The notes under the pieces were generated by a model that saw only the letters and a program-made list of their open reading frames with translations, did no database searches and had not been told where the DNA came from. A DNA stretch of 64,000 nucleotides. Source: Allodiplogaster sudhausi. Lineage: Eukaryota; Nematoda; Chromadorea; Rhabditida; Diplogasteridae. This document shows, one piece after another, positions 33,721-46,171 of the stretch (the first letter of the stretch is position 1; each line of letters opens with the position of its first letter). Position numbers and translations under genes: made by a program. The stretch spans positions 1,496,001-1,560,000 of the forward strand of contig CALZFC010000029.1 of NCBI GenBank assembly GCA_945643635.1, in the 5' to 3' direction.

Positions 33721-35412
33721 GCAGCTTACAGCTTAAAATAGAGTAGATCAAATTCCTTTTTCAATATCCATTAAAAATACAACCTCTCAATCACGATGCA
33801 CCAATTGGAATGTGGACTGAGAAAATTATGAGCATCAAAGAATTGCCAGATTTCGAACTACATATGTATTAATGTTATCAAAATAGCATGCATAGCATGC
33901 ATTGGGTTTTTTTTAAACATTTATTTCAATCTCGTCAGCTAAACGGGTTAAAACTTGCGGGATATAATGACGGATGCTACAAAACAGGGAAAGAGTTCAA
34001 TAAAACGAGCGGAAGGGAGTGGAAGAAGGGACTCTTGTCTCCTCTTATCACTGGCCACCGCGACGCAGAAAGTTGCGCACCGTACGTGCGAGCTTTTGCG
34101 ACTCCGGCGACAGGGTCAAAGCATCAGAAGTGAGCACCTATTCAAGTTGGCAATTTTGTCACGAGTATGTACATACATTCGTCATTGGCAATTTCGTAAT
34201 CAGAAATTTCGTAATTTTATCTTCTCCGATTAGCAATGTCTTCCTTTACCTTGTTGAAAGTTGATTATGTTTCAGTGGTAACTATTAAAGAAGTTATAAA
34301 ATGATTGTTAACGTAAAAATTGTTGAAAATGTTAGTGATGTAAGAAGCTGAAACCTCGCGGAGCTGCTGAAGTGGCCCGAGAGAGAGGGGAGTGCCGGAG
34401 GCAGAGAAGAGCGGCTCATTGCCGGCGAGCGGACGGCGAGGAGGAGAGGAGGAAGCGAGAGGCGCGCGCGAGGGAGGCGTGTGGTACGCAGACGCGCGGG
34501 ACGTAGAAGCGCGAGAGGCTGACGAAGTGGAGCGGCGAATCGGCAGCGTTCTGGAAGATCTATCCGACTTTACCTCATTTTTCTACTTTGGAAACCAGTT
34601 TTAGATTTTTATACAAATTTTTATAGTAAACCAGGTATAAAAATTAATTAACTTTTTTGCATTCTAATGCATTGCTTTAAAAAATTAGCTGATGAAAGAA
34701 AATGATGACGAAATTTTAAGATGCTAATTATTGTTATTTGCAAATGCATTAAGAGGAATGAAGAGCAGCCACGAACCGGCGCTTTATTGACAATTTCCTT
34801 CTTGACGAGTTCCTTCTTGCCAAATTCCTGCTTGACGACGTCGCCACAGCTCGTCTTCGCCACATCTCGAGGATTGGGCATCTCGTTTTAATCTGTATAA
34901 AAAAGATAAACATTATTTTAACATGATACACATACATATATTTCATACTCATGTTTTTTTTAAATCTATTTTATTTCAAACATTACTTCCAATTGAATAA
35001 TAAAGAAAGAACTCACGGCCTAATAACGCAGCAGAGCACGAAAGAGACGCAGCCACTCGAGCCAACCGCGATCGGTCAAAGTGAAAGGAATGATGACTGA
35101 GAGAAGCTTTTCAAAAGCCTTCACTTTTCATAACACGTGAAAGTGAACAAATTCGTTGTGGGTGAAAATTGGCTTAAATTTGATTATTACGAAAGAGGAT
35201 GACTTTTTATCGGAAAACCATTATTATGATCGCGTGCAAAGAATTGCCTTTTGATCTCCACACTTGCTATGTTCTATCGAGATGAATAAACTTGTTCCTG
35301 ATGACCGAGTTTTCTGCAGTAACAAAAAAGTATAATATCATGGTAGATATTTTCTCCTTCATTTTATTTATCAATTATGTTGTTCAAGGCTATAAATAAG
35401 TTGGGTTAAACA
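33721..35412. other. Intergenic with a GC- and purine-rich island at 34370-34560
   Basis: The island is rich in GAGGAGAGG and CGCG, unlike the AT-rich surroundings. Just beyond it, on the minus strand, 34881-34648 is open for 77 codons and starts MPNPRDVAKTSCGDVVKQEF followed by lysine/glutamate repeats. A second possible minus exon near 35090-35025 reads TDRGWLEWLRLFRALLRY and stops. Neither is recognised. Confidence 0.35.
34648..34881 (-). CDS. Unrecognised small lysine-rich frame
   Basis: 77 codons. The repeat FGKKELVKKEIVNK is low complexity. Spliced partners cannot be fixed. Could be a small gene or chance. Confidence 0.2.
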   Translation of the reverse strand: MPNPRDVAKTSCGDVVKQEFGKKELVKKEIVNKAPVRGCSSFLLMHLQITIISILKFRHHFLSSANFLKQCIRMQKS

Positions 35413-37527
35413 CTAGGAAGTTGGCGTTCTTCTGATGTTTCCAGAAGTAGGCGTTGGATGTACCGTGGAGGTTAGCCGTTTAGCTAGCCACCTGGGGCAC
35501 AATGTTGAAGTGTAAAATGAAAAAAAAGAAAGTGGTTTAGCTAACCGGGCAAGCCTCAAGATTACTTTTCGATAGTCTGAGATTACAATTATCGTAGCTG
35601 ACGCATCGCACACCTATAAATATGAAATTAAAATAAAATAATATCTGACGCTCATATATATGTATATAGCAACATGTTGACAAATATGTATGTATGTACA
35701 TATGTGTTCAATCCTGACTGAGCTTGAACATACCTACATAAATATATGCACATAGGTATTGAACCCTATGTTGCGAACAATTAAAGTAACAAAAAGGGAG
35801 GCAAATTGAAAATCGCTGTTCAACTTGCTTACAGGGAAGACAATGGAGAGCATTCCTAGCAGGTCGCTCGCGATCCCTAGGTCGATCCCGATCAACGGAG
35901 CAACAAGCATGATTAGAAGAGGGATGAATAGCGTCACGCATGGCACGGCCGTCTGAAATCGCATTGCGAACGGCTACCGTAAAATTGACAATTTGGTGGC
36001 ATTACCTAATGTTGTAACTATGTAAACTGGTGGCTTTACGTAGTGAGGCAGCATATGTATTTGCGCAGCTGTATGTATGTAAAAGTTAATTGTTTACATA
36101 AGTCTGCTTGGGTAGCATGTCCTAACAATATACATATTGTTAGGACATGCTACCTCATCTATGGCCTCTTTATACGGCATGCGCAAGCCACCTGAATGCA
36201 GAGTGCGACGAAGAGCTGAAGCTGTAGGCCATAGCAGCCAACAGCTGCAGACATTTGGCCGAGAATGCGGACAATGAACAGCGAGCACGCTGCCATGACG
36301 GCGAACGTTGAAAGCATTAGCGAGCATAAGGCGACTTCGCCGATCCACATCCGCCATCTGACGGGCGCCGGCATGTTCTTCAAATTTAAAGGACCATAAT
36401 TGATGAAGATGTTGTTGTAAAATTAGTCCTTTTTTATCATATAAAAAAAGTTTAAAGAAAACATCCATCTAACATCGAAGACAGCAAGCATAATGCTGAG
36501 TCCGTCGACGTCGACGCCGTACTTTTGACGATTGACGCGAACAAATTCTAGCGTGGCCGCAGCGGTGGACGAGAAGGCAAAGCGAAGCAAGGAAAAGCAA
36601 GCGGCGCACGCGCAGAAGTAAATCATGCAGACGCCGCCAATGACGTGTGGCTTGGTTGCCTTTGGCAGCCATAGAGGGCTGTGCGAACAGAAATAGCCAT
36701 AGATTCTATGAATTGTTGTTCAATTTATTTTATTCCTGCATCTTTTGCACATGTTTTAGCAATTAAACTGAATTGCGAATAAAAAGGCGAATTACTATTT
36801 TACGGCGACAAATCTGTAGGCAAAGTGAAACGATAGAAGAAATGCCGATTGGAATAGCATAGTAACATAAATGTAGATTGTCACCTGGACACTTGTATAA
36901 AGCCTTGTTAGTAGAAATTACGTAAAAAAATTGTTCTCATTGCTTACCCTCTTGAAGAACTCGCCTTTTATTAACGGCAATGATGCCGCGGAGAAGACTG
37001 TAGAATTTATGAGAAGAATCTATACATGTAGCAAGCATGTAAATGTGAAATTTTTTCTTTAATCATAAAGGATTGCGTATATTGTCCGCTGCAAATGTTT
37101 AAGTTGTGAATAAATTTATAGAAGTAATGCAGAATATCATAATAGTCTTGTAAATTAAACTAACATGCAAATGGGGCGGTTGCAACATACCGGATTTATG
37201 AGAATATATGTAGACGAGCAAATGAGGTTCGCCGTGCAGAAAGCGCCAAGAAGATATTTGTAGCTGCCAATAAGTTTGGATGAATGCGAAATAATGAGAT
37301 TGAGAAGGAGAAGATTCGCGATTATGCCGAGCACTAAATAACAACCTTTTTATCAGTTTGCCTTTGCTTAACATAAATTTCCTTAACAAAATGTATCCAA
37401 ATTCTTGCCCATTGTTAGTAAATTAGTTATAAAATGGAAAGTAAAAACTTTTTTATTTATTTTCATACTGACCGAGACCAACGCGAGCTATCGCGAGGAT
37501 TACTTGCGCGAAGCTGTCGTTAGACAT
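35413..37527 (-). CDS. Str-like seven-transmembrane chemoreceptor, complete (B1)
   Basis: Eight exons join in phase into 356 residues: 37527-37473, 37333-37191, 37019-36948, 36884-36796, 36678-36474, 36377-36192, 35952-35833 and 35613-35413. The start MSNDSFAQVILAIARVG is followed by TM1 (LGIIANLLLLNLII). TM2 begins IGSYKYLLGAFCTANL. TM3-TM4 region has LLSFHFAYRFVAV. TM7 is PCVTLFIPLLIMLVAPLIGI, and the tail has VCDASATIIVISDYRKVI. The IGxYKYL and D..........DYR signatures match nematode Str/Srd-type receptors as I know them. The likely role is odour or taste detection in ciliated sensory neurons, inferred from the family. It is closely related to the next gene (38951-41076), with the same intron positions. 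Confidence 0.82.
36111..36154. other. Perfect 44-bp palindrome in intron 6 of B1
   Basis: Two 21-base arms (GGTAGCATGTCCTAACAATAT) separated by AC. Perfect pairing suggests recent origin, possibly a tiny inverted duplication. Confidence 0.85.
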
Positions 37528-38950
37528 TAAGTTGACACTTCCTTCGCGTTCGTTCCAGGATTCATTCGGCCAGAGCATTCAAAGTGGACGATCGCGGGAA
37601 AAATTAATGCATATTCGAATTGCGGCGTCTACCCAGGAATTAGAAATAGTACGCGAGAATAAGAGAGTGCCTGAGAGTAGGCACTCTTTCATTCACGTGT
37701 GCTCTTTTGCAAAGCAGCTGCTTGAAAATAGCAAGCGCGTATGAGAGTGTAATGTGGCGGCAATTTTTATCTCACATATTTTCTTCAAAAAAAAATCGAG
37801 TAACATCGTATAAGATATGAATACCTTTTACAATCCATTTCACAATATATGACCCTGGACATGATGTCTATTGTTTGATTAAGATCAGCCATACATTATA
37901 TTATCATGTCTATCGAGTAGGAAATTATCGTGCTTTGTTTTGTTTTCTATACAATGATAGTAGTAGTCTTGCGATCTTACAATTAGCGCATAATGAACAT
38001 ATTTTTTTTACTTTCGGGTTCATATGTATTAATCCTGTTATTGGTTATTGAGAATTTTATTATATGTATACCTTGTTGGAATGCAATAGCAGTATCTTTG
38101 GGGTTTATGGAGCGCAGGGAAAATAATATGCCATCAAACACAAGAAAATAAAGAGTTGAGAACACGTATAGGCCACAAACATGGGTGTTTTAGAACGCGT
38201 TAAGGAAAAAAAATTGTTTCAGTGGAGTGGTCTGTTCCATTTTTTGCGAAGCCTTGATATTCCGACCCTTTTAGAATGAAAAAACGAAGGAAGCGAGACT
38301 TTGATCTTTGCAGCTGCCTTTCCAATTAAGAACGTCATCAAGCAAATGTGAAATCCTGCTCATTCTTTTCCATTTCTTTTCCTCCTCGTAGAAATGAATT
38401 TTGTTCAAATCCCCATTCATCTCATGGACTCTAAATCTTTCACTTGACGTCGTTTTTTTAATACAATAGAAACACACAGTACATAACTTCTTTTTGTCTT
38501 TTTGAACTTATAACTGATGTTCACTGTTAGAGTCTACTACATTGTTGACTTGTGCAGATCGGTATGAGCTCAGAAGGAAGTATACTGCTATAGGATTCAC
38601 CATCTTCGTTGTCAAATATAATAAAGCAATGCAAAAATATACATATATATATATTAGCTAGGTACATATATACATATTTATAACATCGTTCATTACTGCC
38701 ATTGAGTGCGTGCTCTGCCTTCGTGGATCTGGCTCCGAAATTGGGTGAGAATGAAGGGAGGCGGCTCACAGCTGCTCTTCGCATTCCCCTCGGCGTACGA
38801 CTTGCAACGGACGGCGTTCGATGTATGGCAAGGGAAATGTCTAATTAAAGCCTTTTTTGGTGTTGTTTTTACCCCAAGAATATGAGTAAATATGAATCAC
38901 AGGAAAGTTAAAAGTCAAACAATAAGAAGGGTAAGGAAGAAAGTAAAACT
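37528..38950. other. Intergenic between two Str-like genes
   Basis: AT-rich, no supported gene. It contains the promoter region of B1 and the 3' end of B2. TATA-like runs near 38640-38680 lie in simple AT repeats. Confidence 0.4.
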
Positions 38951-41076
38951 CTAAAGAACGAGCAACTTCAAATGATATGCCAACCGTCCAAGTTTGCAAA
39001 TGGCATTACGGTAGTCCGAGATTGTCACCATCATAACGATGGCGTCGAATGCCTGTGCAAAATCGTTTTAATAAGGGTTAATATTTAAAAGAATATAATA
39101 AGAAGAATATATATATATATATATATATATTATTTGCATTACAATGAACATTAAAAGCTGAAAAAATAAGAAGAAAAGAAACCGGAAAAACGGTGGAGAC
39201 GAATCCGAGGCAATCGTTTGCAAAGTGAAGATCGATGCCGAGCGACATTGCGGCAGTGAGGATGAGAAGTGGAAGGAAGAGAGTCATTGATGGGACGGCG
39301 GTCTGCATAACTTATTCTTCTTCTTCTTATCTTTTTTTTTAATTTGCATAAAATATTCACCCTGAGGCACCATTATTTGCATAGTATATTCTGCTATGAA
39401 TAGCACTTACATAAAAGTTTGTGCAGTAAGAAAAGAAAAGTGATCAGAAGTGTAAAGTAAGAGCCTGGAAGCAGAGCGCCATGAACAACGGCCGATGGAC
39501 GCGGTAGCGATGTAAGGAGAGCTCGCGGAGCGCGCGCAGAATGATCAGCCCGGAACCAGCCATCACGGCGAACATGCACATCATCAGCAAGCTGACCGCC
39601 GCGCCCGCCACGAGCATCCGCCTCGCGACGGCCGAAGGCATCTTCTTTAAAGGAGCAAAGCAATTATGTACGATTTTGAAATGATGCGCCTTCAGCAAGG
39701 AAGAAGGCACTCGCAAAGCGGCTATTTGAAATCACACACATTTTTGTTTCGGAAATCAGAAAAATAAGAAGAAAAATAATCTGTTTCTGATTATTACAGA
39801 TATTTATATTTCTTTTTCACCAACTCCTGAGCAGTTTCGTTTGCAATTAATATTTACGATAATGAGATGTAATTAAGGAAATGTATTGCATTGGATAAAT
39901 GAGTGTACAAAGGTTGATAAATACTAGCACACTTCGTATAAGGGGACGACGACGCTCAGCTCATCCGTGTTAATGTCGTACTTTTGCCGATAGAACGGCC
40001 GCACGAGGGCGAGGGCCTCGGGCGTCGGCGAGAAGGCGAGTGCGAGGAGTGCGAAGAGGGAAAAGAAGGTGGCTACGTAGATTACGCCAGCGACCGCAGC
40101 CACGTGGCCAATATTAAGGCGCGAGATTCGGATTGGGCTTGGCAAAGGAATAAATTGTTATTTGAGGCTAAGGACTTCACTTCCACATTTCACTAATTAT
40201 AAGGTGCTCGCAAATAAAGTATAAGTAGTTCGTATATGTAAGTAGAAGTTAACGTTATTTAGTAACCTAGAAATTTGAGGGGAAAACAGATTATGCATGA
40301 TAAAGGCATAAATTGTTATTTGAGAATAAGGAAATTTCGTATCTAGAATTGCGTCTATAATTGATAATTGATAAACATAAACACAAAAGTACTGCTTGAA
40401 GTAATTCTCGTACTACTTGACTGCCGCGAGACGATAAACAAAGTGAAAGGAGAGTAGGACGGTCGGCTGAAAGATCAGCGCTGCGTAGATGAAAGTTGTA
40501 TTCTGTAGATCGTGACAGTGTATTTTTTATAATGCGTATTGAAAATCTTTTTTGGAAGCTTAAAAGGTTTTTTTTAACCTCTCTAAAGAATGCGTTGTTC
40601 AATAGAGGCCACGTGGACGCGGATGATACTTTAGAACTTATGATTAGACGCTGAATAGACAACGATTATGTAGGTTTCTATTTTAAACCTTGAAGTAATA
40701 ATAAAGAAATTTTAAATAAATAAATAAAAGTAGTTACCGGACTAATGTAAATAAATGCCGCCGAACAGATGAGATTATCCGCGCAGAAGGTGGCTAGAAG
40801 ATATTTGTAGCTGCCGATCATCTTTGAGGAGTGGAAGACGATGAGAAAGAGCAAGATTGCATTCAAGAGGATACCGGCCACTGAAAGACTCGAGAAAATT
40901 CCACATTTGAATTCGCGCCCTTTCCCCTGATTAAGGGGCCAGAGGGGAAAGAATGAGAACTGTAATTGAAGGCCGAGATGAAGTCCTGTTATTGAAAAAT
41001 TCGGTAGAACTATCAGCTTACCGCGATTGACGTTTGACATGAAGAGTAGAATTTGAATGCCGACATCGACAGGCAT
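38951..41076 (-). CDS. Str-like seven-transmembrane chemoreceptor (B2), one GC donor
   Basis: Eight exons join into 321 residues: 41076-41022, 40880-40738, 40650-40579, 40502-40414, 40137-39933, 39644-39465, 39302-39183 and 39052-38951. The start is MPVDVGIQILLFMSNVNR. TM2 begins IGSYKYLLATFCADNLIC. The third exons read RLIISSKVSSASTWPLL. TM3 region has LLSFHFVYRLAAVKY. TM7 is PSMTLFLPLLILTAAMSLGI, and the tail has AFDAIVMMVTISDYRNAI. All junctions are in phase with B1. The donor after exon 6 is CAG|GCTCTT, so either a GC-AG intron is used or the site is damaged; an unspliced read ends in a stop within a few codons. Same expected role as B1. Confidence 0.78.
39108..39131. repeat. (AT)n microsatellite
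   Basis: Alternating AT run of about 24 bases in the last intron of B2. A similar run is at 43818-43842 in the first intron of the heat shock gene. Confidence 0.85.
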
Positions 41077-41652
41077 AAGCTTGTGAGCTTAAACGATATT
41101 TGAATTTGACGAAAACGAGAAGACAATGAAATGGAACAATTTTGTAGATTCTACGAAATTTAGACTTCAATAGAATGGCACAATTTCGGAGCAGACAGAC
41201 AATCCAAATTGAATAGAAGAAGAGCGAGAATATGAAGACTGCCCCCGCTATTATCATTCATACATTCCACTTTGTGTGTGGAGTTCAGATAGCTACAGGG
41301 CGCTGTCGCCACCATTTATATACACATACCAGGTAACAAAGGTAACGAATTACACAGAAAAAAAGATTGTAGTAATTGTTTATTAATTAAATTCGTGTTT
41401 TTACGCCTGAATTATGGCTATATCAAGCAGCTCTCGTAATCCTAAAGGTCAAAAGAACAAATGTGTTTGACTAGTAGATCTCAAACTAGTCAGACGCTTT
41501 TGTTCTTTCCTATGACATCTCAGTATCATGTGGAACAACAAAAGGATCTTTTATTTGAATGTAGTGCCCTATGAGAGTACCGAAAAGTCATTATGAACAT
41601 GTTAGTAAATGTTTGATCTGAATGAACAAATGCGGACATATGTACATACATA

Positions 41653-41915
41653 TAAGACAGTGTGAATTAAAAAAATTTGGTTTTTTTCTGCAAGCTGTTA
41701 TTTTTGGCACAGATTTAGAATATTCCACTGTGGATTTAGAATATTCCACTGTTTGCCATTATTGAAGATCGTTAAAATTGCCAGATCAGCGTTTTGACTA
41801 TTTTAACGATCGTCCATAATGGAAAACAGTGGAATATTAAATCCGTGTCAAAAATAACAACTTACTCTAAAATTGCAGAAAAAAAAACAATTTTTTTCTA
41901 ATTCACACTGTCTTA
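41653..41915. mobile_element. TA-flanked MITE, second copy of the TAAGACAGTG family
   Basis: The ends match 25104-25357, and the arms pair over most of their length, including ATTTAGAATATTCCACTGTT. The left arm has a short internal duplication (GGATTTAGAATATTCCACTG) absent from the first copy. TA flanks both ends. Confidence 0.72.
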
Positions 41916-42728
41916 TATGTATGTACATGTATCTACATTCAATACATAGGTATATATAGACATCTCTTTAAAACTAACAAGTTACACACAAAATGTGGAC
42001 ACCACTGCTCACATGACTGACTAAATGCGCCGTCATTGCCGTTAATTTAATGACGGAGAAAGATGTTGAAAAGCACCTCCCGCCACCTTGGTACATATCT
42101 GATGCTTTACAAATTTTGCTAAGTCAATTTGTTCAGCCATTCCATAAATGTCCCTTACAGATCATACGACTCTCGCACACGCGTACATTTTATAGATAAT
42201 TCTGCACATTTGATTAAAGCTTCATAATGTATGCACATGTTATTTATCCAATATTCTCACAAATCACTGTTTTTCATTGTTCCGATTCCCTGATGCTTTC
42301 CCTATCTAGAAATAACGAGAACAATCTTCCCAAAACTCATCACAATTGTTAATGTAACATTTCGAAGAATGGTGCTAGATGGAAGAATTCTCGGAAATTC
42401 CCTTCCAAGTTAGATGTGCAGCTGAACACATCGCACAATTCAACGAACAACTGAAACTTTACTTTATCAGAGGATGCCTTAAAAAGGATTGGATGGCTGT
42501 CGAGGTATCTAGAAAATTCATAAATGCTCATGTTTCTCTATCTTCACTAATGCTCCTGTTCCTCTGTGTTTCTTTATTATCATTATCTCTAAACTCTAGA
42601 ACCAGCTGTGCGGATCTCATAATCAGAATGCAGAGCTGCTGGCCACTTCTGTTACATTTTGCACGCGCCGCGCCCTCGCTTCCACCCTCGCCTCGCAGCG
42701 TGACCGCTCCCGAGTGTCACACGATAAA

Positions 42729-43066
42729 CAGAGAGAGAGAGAGAGAGAGAGAGGGAGGGAGGGAGAGAGAGAGAGTGAGAGAGAGAAAGAGAGAGAGTGA
42801 GAGAGAGAGAGAGACAAGCAATCCGGGCGGCTGTCGGTCGACAACACGGGTCTTTAGGAGGAAGATGCCGAGAACAGCTGGCACAAATCCACACACACTA
42901 GTCGAAGGCTAGTAAATGTGCAAAAGTTTGTTTTGTAACTTTGTTCCGCCAAGGCACGAACTGGAAATGATAGACATTGAGAGAGAAAGATATGCAATAG
43001 AAAGAGAGAACGAGAGGATAAGAGAACGATATATTGATGAGACGAGAGAGAAAGAGACAGAGAGAA

Positions 43067-43098
<32 letters not shown>

Positions 43099-43318
43099 AG
43101 AGATAGAGGGAGGGAGATAGAGAGCAATAGTGATTTGATCCGCCGCCACGTGGAGTGCCTGTTGACTTCTCGAATCTGGTGAGGAGAGAGAGAGAGAGAG
43201 AAAGCGAGATTGCGAGATGGTGAGAGAAGAGTAGCCGATGAAGATCAAGTGCTGACCCGAGCACGAGCAGGAAGCTTCCAGAGAGAGAGAGGGAGAGAGA
43301 GAAAGAGAGAGAAAGAGG

Positions 43319-43361
<43 letters not shown>
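42729..43361. repeat. Interrupted (GA)n tracts upstream of the heat shock gene
   Basis: GA-rich runs lie at about 42730-42815, 43038-43125, 43183-43202 and 43278-43361. All purine runs are on the plus strand. They end about 170 bases before the TATA box of the HSP-12-like gene. Confidence 0.85.
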
Positions 43362-43362
<1 letters not shown>

Positions 43363-43534
43363 CGAGCAAAGACCGAGTGGATAAGGACGAGTAGTTATCC
43401 GTTTGCAGACTGGAGGCTATTCTTAGGTAGACTTTGTTCAAAACATTCCTCCTTTGCCCTGACTTCTCTCGCTCTCTTCATCTCTCTCTCTATGTCTTTT
43501 CCCTCTCTCTCTTTCTCTGCCAGCCTGTCGTTCC

Positions 43535-43543
43535 ACTATATAA
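43535..43543 (+). promoter_or_regulatory. TATA box of the small heat shock gene
   Basis: TATATAAAG lies 144 bases before the ATG at 43687. A pyrimidine-rich stretch precedes it. I do not see a clean three-unit heat shock element. Confidence 0.5.
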
Positions 43544-43686
43544 AGCCCGGAGAAAGCTTTACCTTCATACTCAGCTTTGTCTACGATTCCGATCGGCTTG
43601 CATTACAGTGTCCAGTACATGGCATCGTTGGCTGTTTCTTTTATGTGAATTAATTGTAGTGAATAACTTACTGCTACTTTCCTGCC

Positions 43687-43809
43687 ATGGAACACGAGGA
43701 GCACGGCCCGGTGGCAAGCCGATGGGATTGGCCACTCCAGCACGAAGACGCTTTCGTTGAGGTTTGCGCCCTTTCATTGTCCGACGCTGTTTCAACTTTT
43801 TTGCATTAC

Positions 43810-43844
<35 letters not shown>

Positions 43845-44858
43845 TTTTTTTTTAATGACACAATGCGATATTTCAATGTGGAAATATTAACGCATGTACA
43901 TACCTTATAAGATAAGAACGAAGAGAGCGGATGAAAAATGAAGGGAGATAAAACAATCATGAAGGCATACTGTAGTTTTTTCTTTGCAGAGTGAGTCGCA
44001 ACAATTATAGAAATGTTTTAGGTTGTCAACAACAAGGAACGCTTTGAAGCCGACCTCGAGGTGCCGAACTTTACAAGCAGCGAAATCAAGGTGAGCATAA
44101 AGGAGACAGTCAGCAAAAAAAAATTGTCCGTCTTTTTTAACCAGTTTCTCGTTTTCTCGTGTTCTTTCGCTGGCCAGATGTTAGAAGGTGGCGGCAATTT
44201 GAACGTATTTATGTATGTACATATATACATACATACATTCTTTCCTTTTTTAGTGACCCTTCTCCTCAAAAAGAAAGTTTAGCAGTCTTTTTTCAATATT
44301 GTATTTCTGAATTTACATACGTCATTTTTACTCCTTAGCCATTCCATTCAAAGTCAGAAATGTATGATGAAACCGTTAATTAAAGATTTAAAAAGGAGCC
44401 TTTCAAGGTAACACCAATGGGACACATGATCGAGATTCGCCTCGAGCACAAGGAGGAGCCGGATCGCTTTGGGCGATTCAGACGTACGTTTTGGGAGTGA
44501 AAGCGAGAGAGAGAGAGAGAGCGAGGTTAGAAAAAGAGAAAGAGAAAGAGAGAGTGAAAAGAAAGAGAGGTTGAAAAGAATAGTGAAAGAGGTGGAAGAG
44601 CAGAAAGTAGAGAGAGGGAGAGAAAGAGAGAGAGATATATATATAAGGAAAGAGAGAGCGAGAGAGGGAGACTCATAAGTAAGAGAGTGAGAGAGAGAGA
44701 GGGTAAAATTTACTTGATCTAATTACAAAACAGGAAGCGAAGCGACGCGTTGCGTGCAGCGAACATATCGTCTGCCGGACGACGTGGACTCTCTGCGGAC
44801 CAAGCTGGACAACCGAGGCATTCTCGTCATTACGGCGGCCAAGAAGCCTACTCGCTAA
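43687..44858 (+). CDS. hsp-12-like: Small heat shock protein, HSP-12 type
   Basis: Exons 43687-43761, 44022-44090, 44408-44483 and 44734-44858 give 114 residues. Residues 13-18 (WDWPLQ) and the segment RYRLP-like TYRLPDDVDSL, followed by LDNRGILVITAAKK, are the pattern of nematode HSP-12 proteins: an alpha-crystallin domain with very short flanks and no C-terminal IXI extension. VVNNKERFEADLEVPNFTSS is the first beta-strand pair. HSP-12 proteins are small, mostly non-oligomeric or low-oligomer relatives of sHSPs with weak chaperone activity in vitro; the role here is inferred. Length is typical (about 110). Long GA tracts lie upstream and also inside intron 3. All splice junctions are canonical and in phase. 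Confidence 0.9.
44504..44702. repeat. GA-rich tract in intron 3 of the heat shock gene
   Basis: Almost pure purine for about 200 bases, with a short TATATATA interruption near 44635. It resembles the tracts upstream of the same gene. Confidence 0.85.
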
Positions 44859-46171
44859 AGAGAAAGAAGCTTTTCGACTATCATCATCTTTTTTCTCTTG
44901 GCCAATTCTTCGGCACATCCTATTTTTCTAAGCTCGCAAAACTTGTCTTTTTCAAATTTGTTTTCTCTGCTTTGACTAGTGAAGTAGATAATGATCTAAG
45001 ATTAACACCGATACTCCGCTTCATTTGTTCGTTGCTATTTATTCACCTAGACATGTAGAGTGACTTTGTTGCTGTAAAAGTGTGCGTGATGTGTGATCAT
45101 AAATGTCAAGTGGCTTATTTCCATGTGAGGCAATCGTGGCAAGCATTGAAGATTACTATTCAACACAACGCGTGGCTGGCAGGGATGTATGTAACGTGGA
45201 ATTAGTGATTTATGATGTATCAGTTGCGAGCCCCGAAAAGCACTCAAATAGTTAAATGTTACGAACATTCTCAGTTCTATCAACGTTGTTGTGCAATAAG
45301 GACTGCAGGCGGCTGGCGGCTATATAATTACTACCTCCTGCGTAATCAAACGAAACGGTCGAATAGACCCAATATAGTCAATCCAAACACGTAAGAATGG
45401 AAACGAATCATTGACATTGGAAATTTTGCTGTTGTATTCACTTCTTTTTTGCAACCGAGAATCCATATGATAGAGAATAAAATTAATACAATTAAAAATT
45501 AGACTTTCAATTAGTCATTAAGAAGAAGCTGTGTTCAATACTAGGAAAATGTAAATTTTCAAACATTCAGAAAGGATTATGCAGCGTGTTTATTCAGAAA
45601 GTAATAATGCCATGTTTGAATTAGCATTAACCTTTTCATGGAATATGCATTCACAATCCTCTTGATAGAAATTTAAAAAAATGTAAAGAACAAATCTGAA
45701 TCATTGTTGAATGATCTCGATGTATGTGTATATATAATCACTATTTACGCGATATGATCTTTGGATTTCTTAGAGAATGCCTATAAGTTTATCCATTTTT
45801 ATAGCTAACTTCTTCCATTGTGATTCTCACTCACAATGGTAGAAGTTAGCGACTCAAACTGAGACCTCTTTCTGTACAGCTTTCGCTAGCTCGCCAATGT
45901 CGGATAATGTATTAATGATGACACATTCAATTATTTACAATGTAACGTTTGCCCTGTCATTTATATATTGTCTCCTTTATTACATGATCCATGAAAATGA
46001 GATTAATAGATAAACACAACTAAAAAATAAAATAAATAAATAAATATTAGTATCAATAAAATTATTTTTCTGGGCAATAAACCTATCATTCTATCATTCA
46101 TTTTTTTTTAAAAAAAGTCCTTTTTCTCTTTAATCCCTTTTTGTGTTTGTTTCCGTTCGACGGCGATAGTT
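44859..46171. other. Intergenic, no supported gene
   Basis: AT-rich. Contains a 20-bp-arm hairpin at 45804-45850 (GCTAACTTCTTCCATTGTGA and its complement with one mismatch, 7-base loop). The rest shows nothing. Confidence 0.5.

Larger units (their letters stand above)
41077..43686. other. Intergenic with a MITE and GA-rich tracts
   Basis: Apart from the MITE at 41653-41915 and purine tracts from 42729, no gene is supported. Serine/leucine-rich frames on the minus strand here are translations of the GA repeats. Confidence 0.5.

Noticed and set aside
42379..42912. 177-codon plus-strand frame before the heat shock gene
   Set aside because: Its second half is GA-repeat translation, and the first half has no recognisable feature or promoter.
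42623..43441. Long serine/leucine-rich frames on the minus strand
   Set aside because: They are translations of CT/GA simple repeats, open in several frames, with no gene structure.
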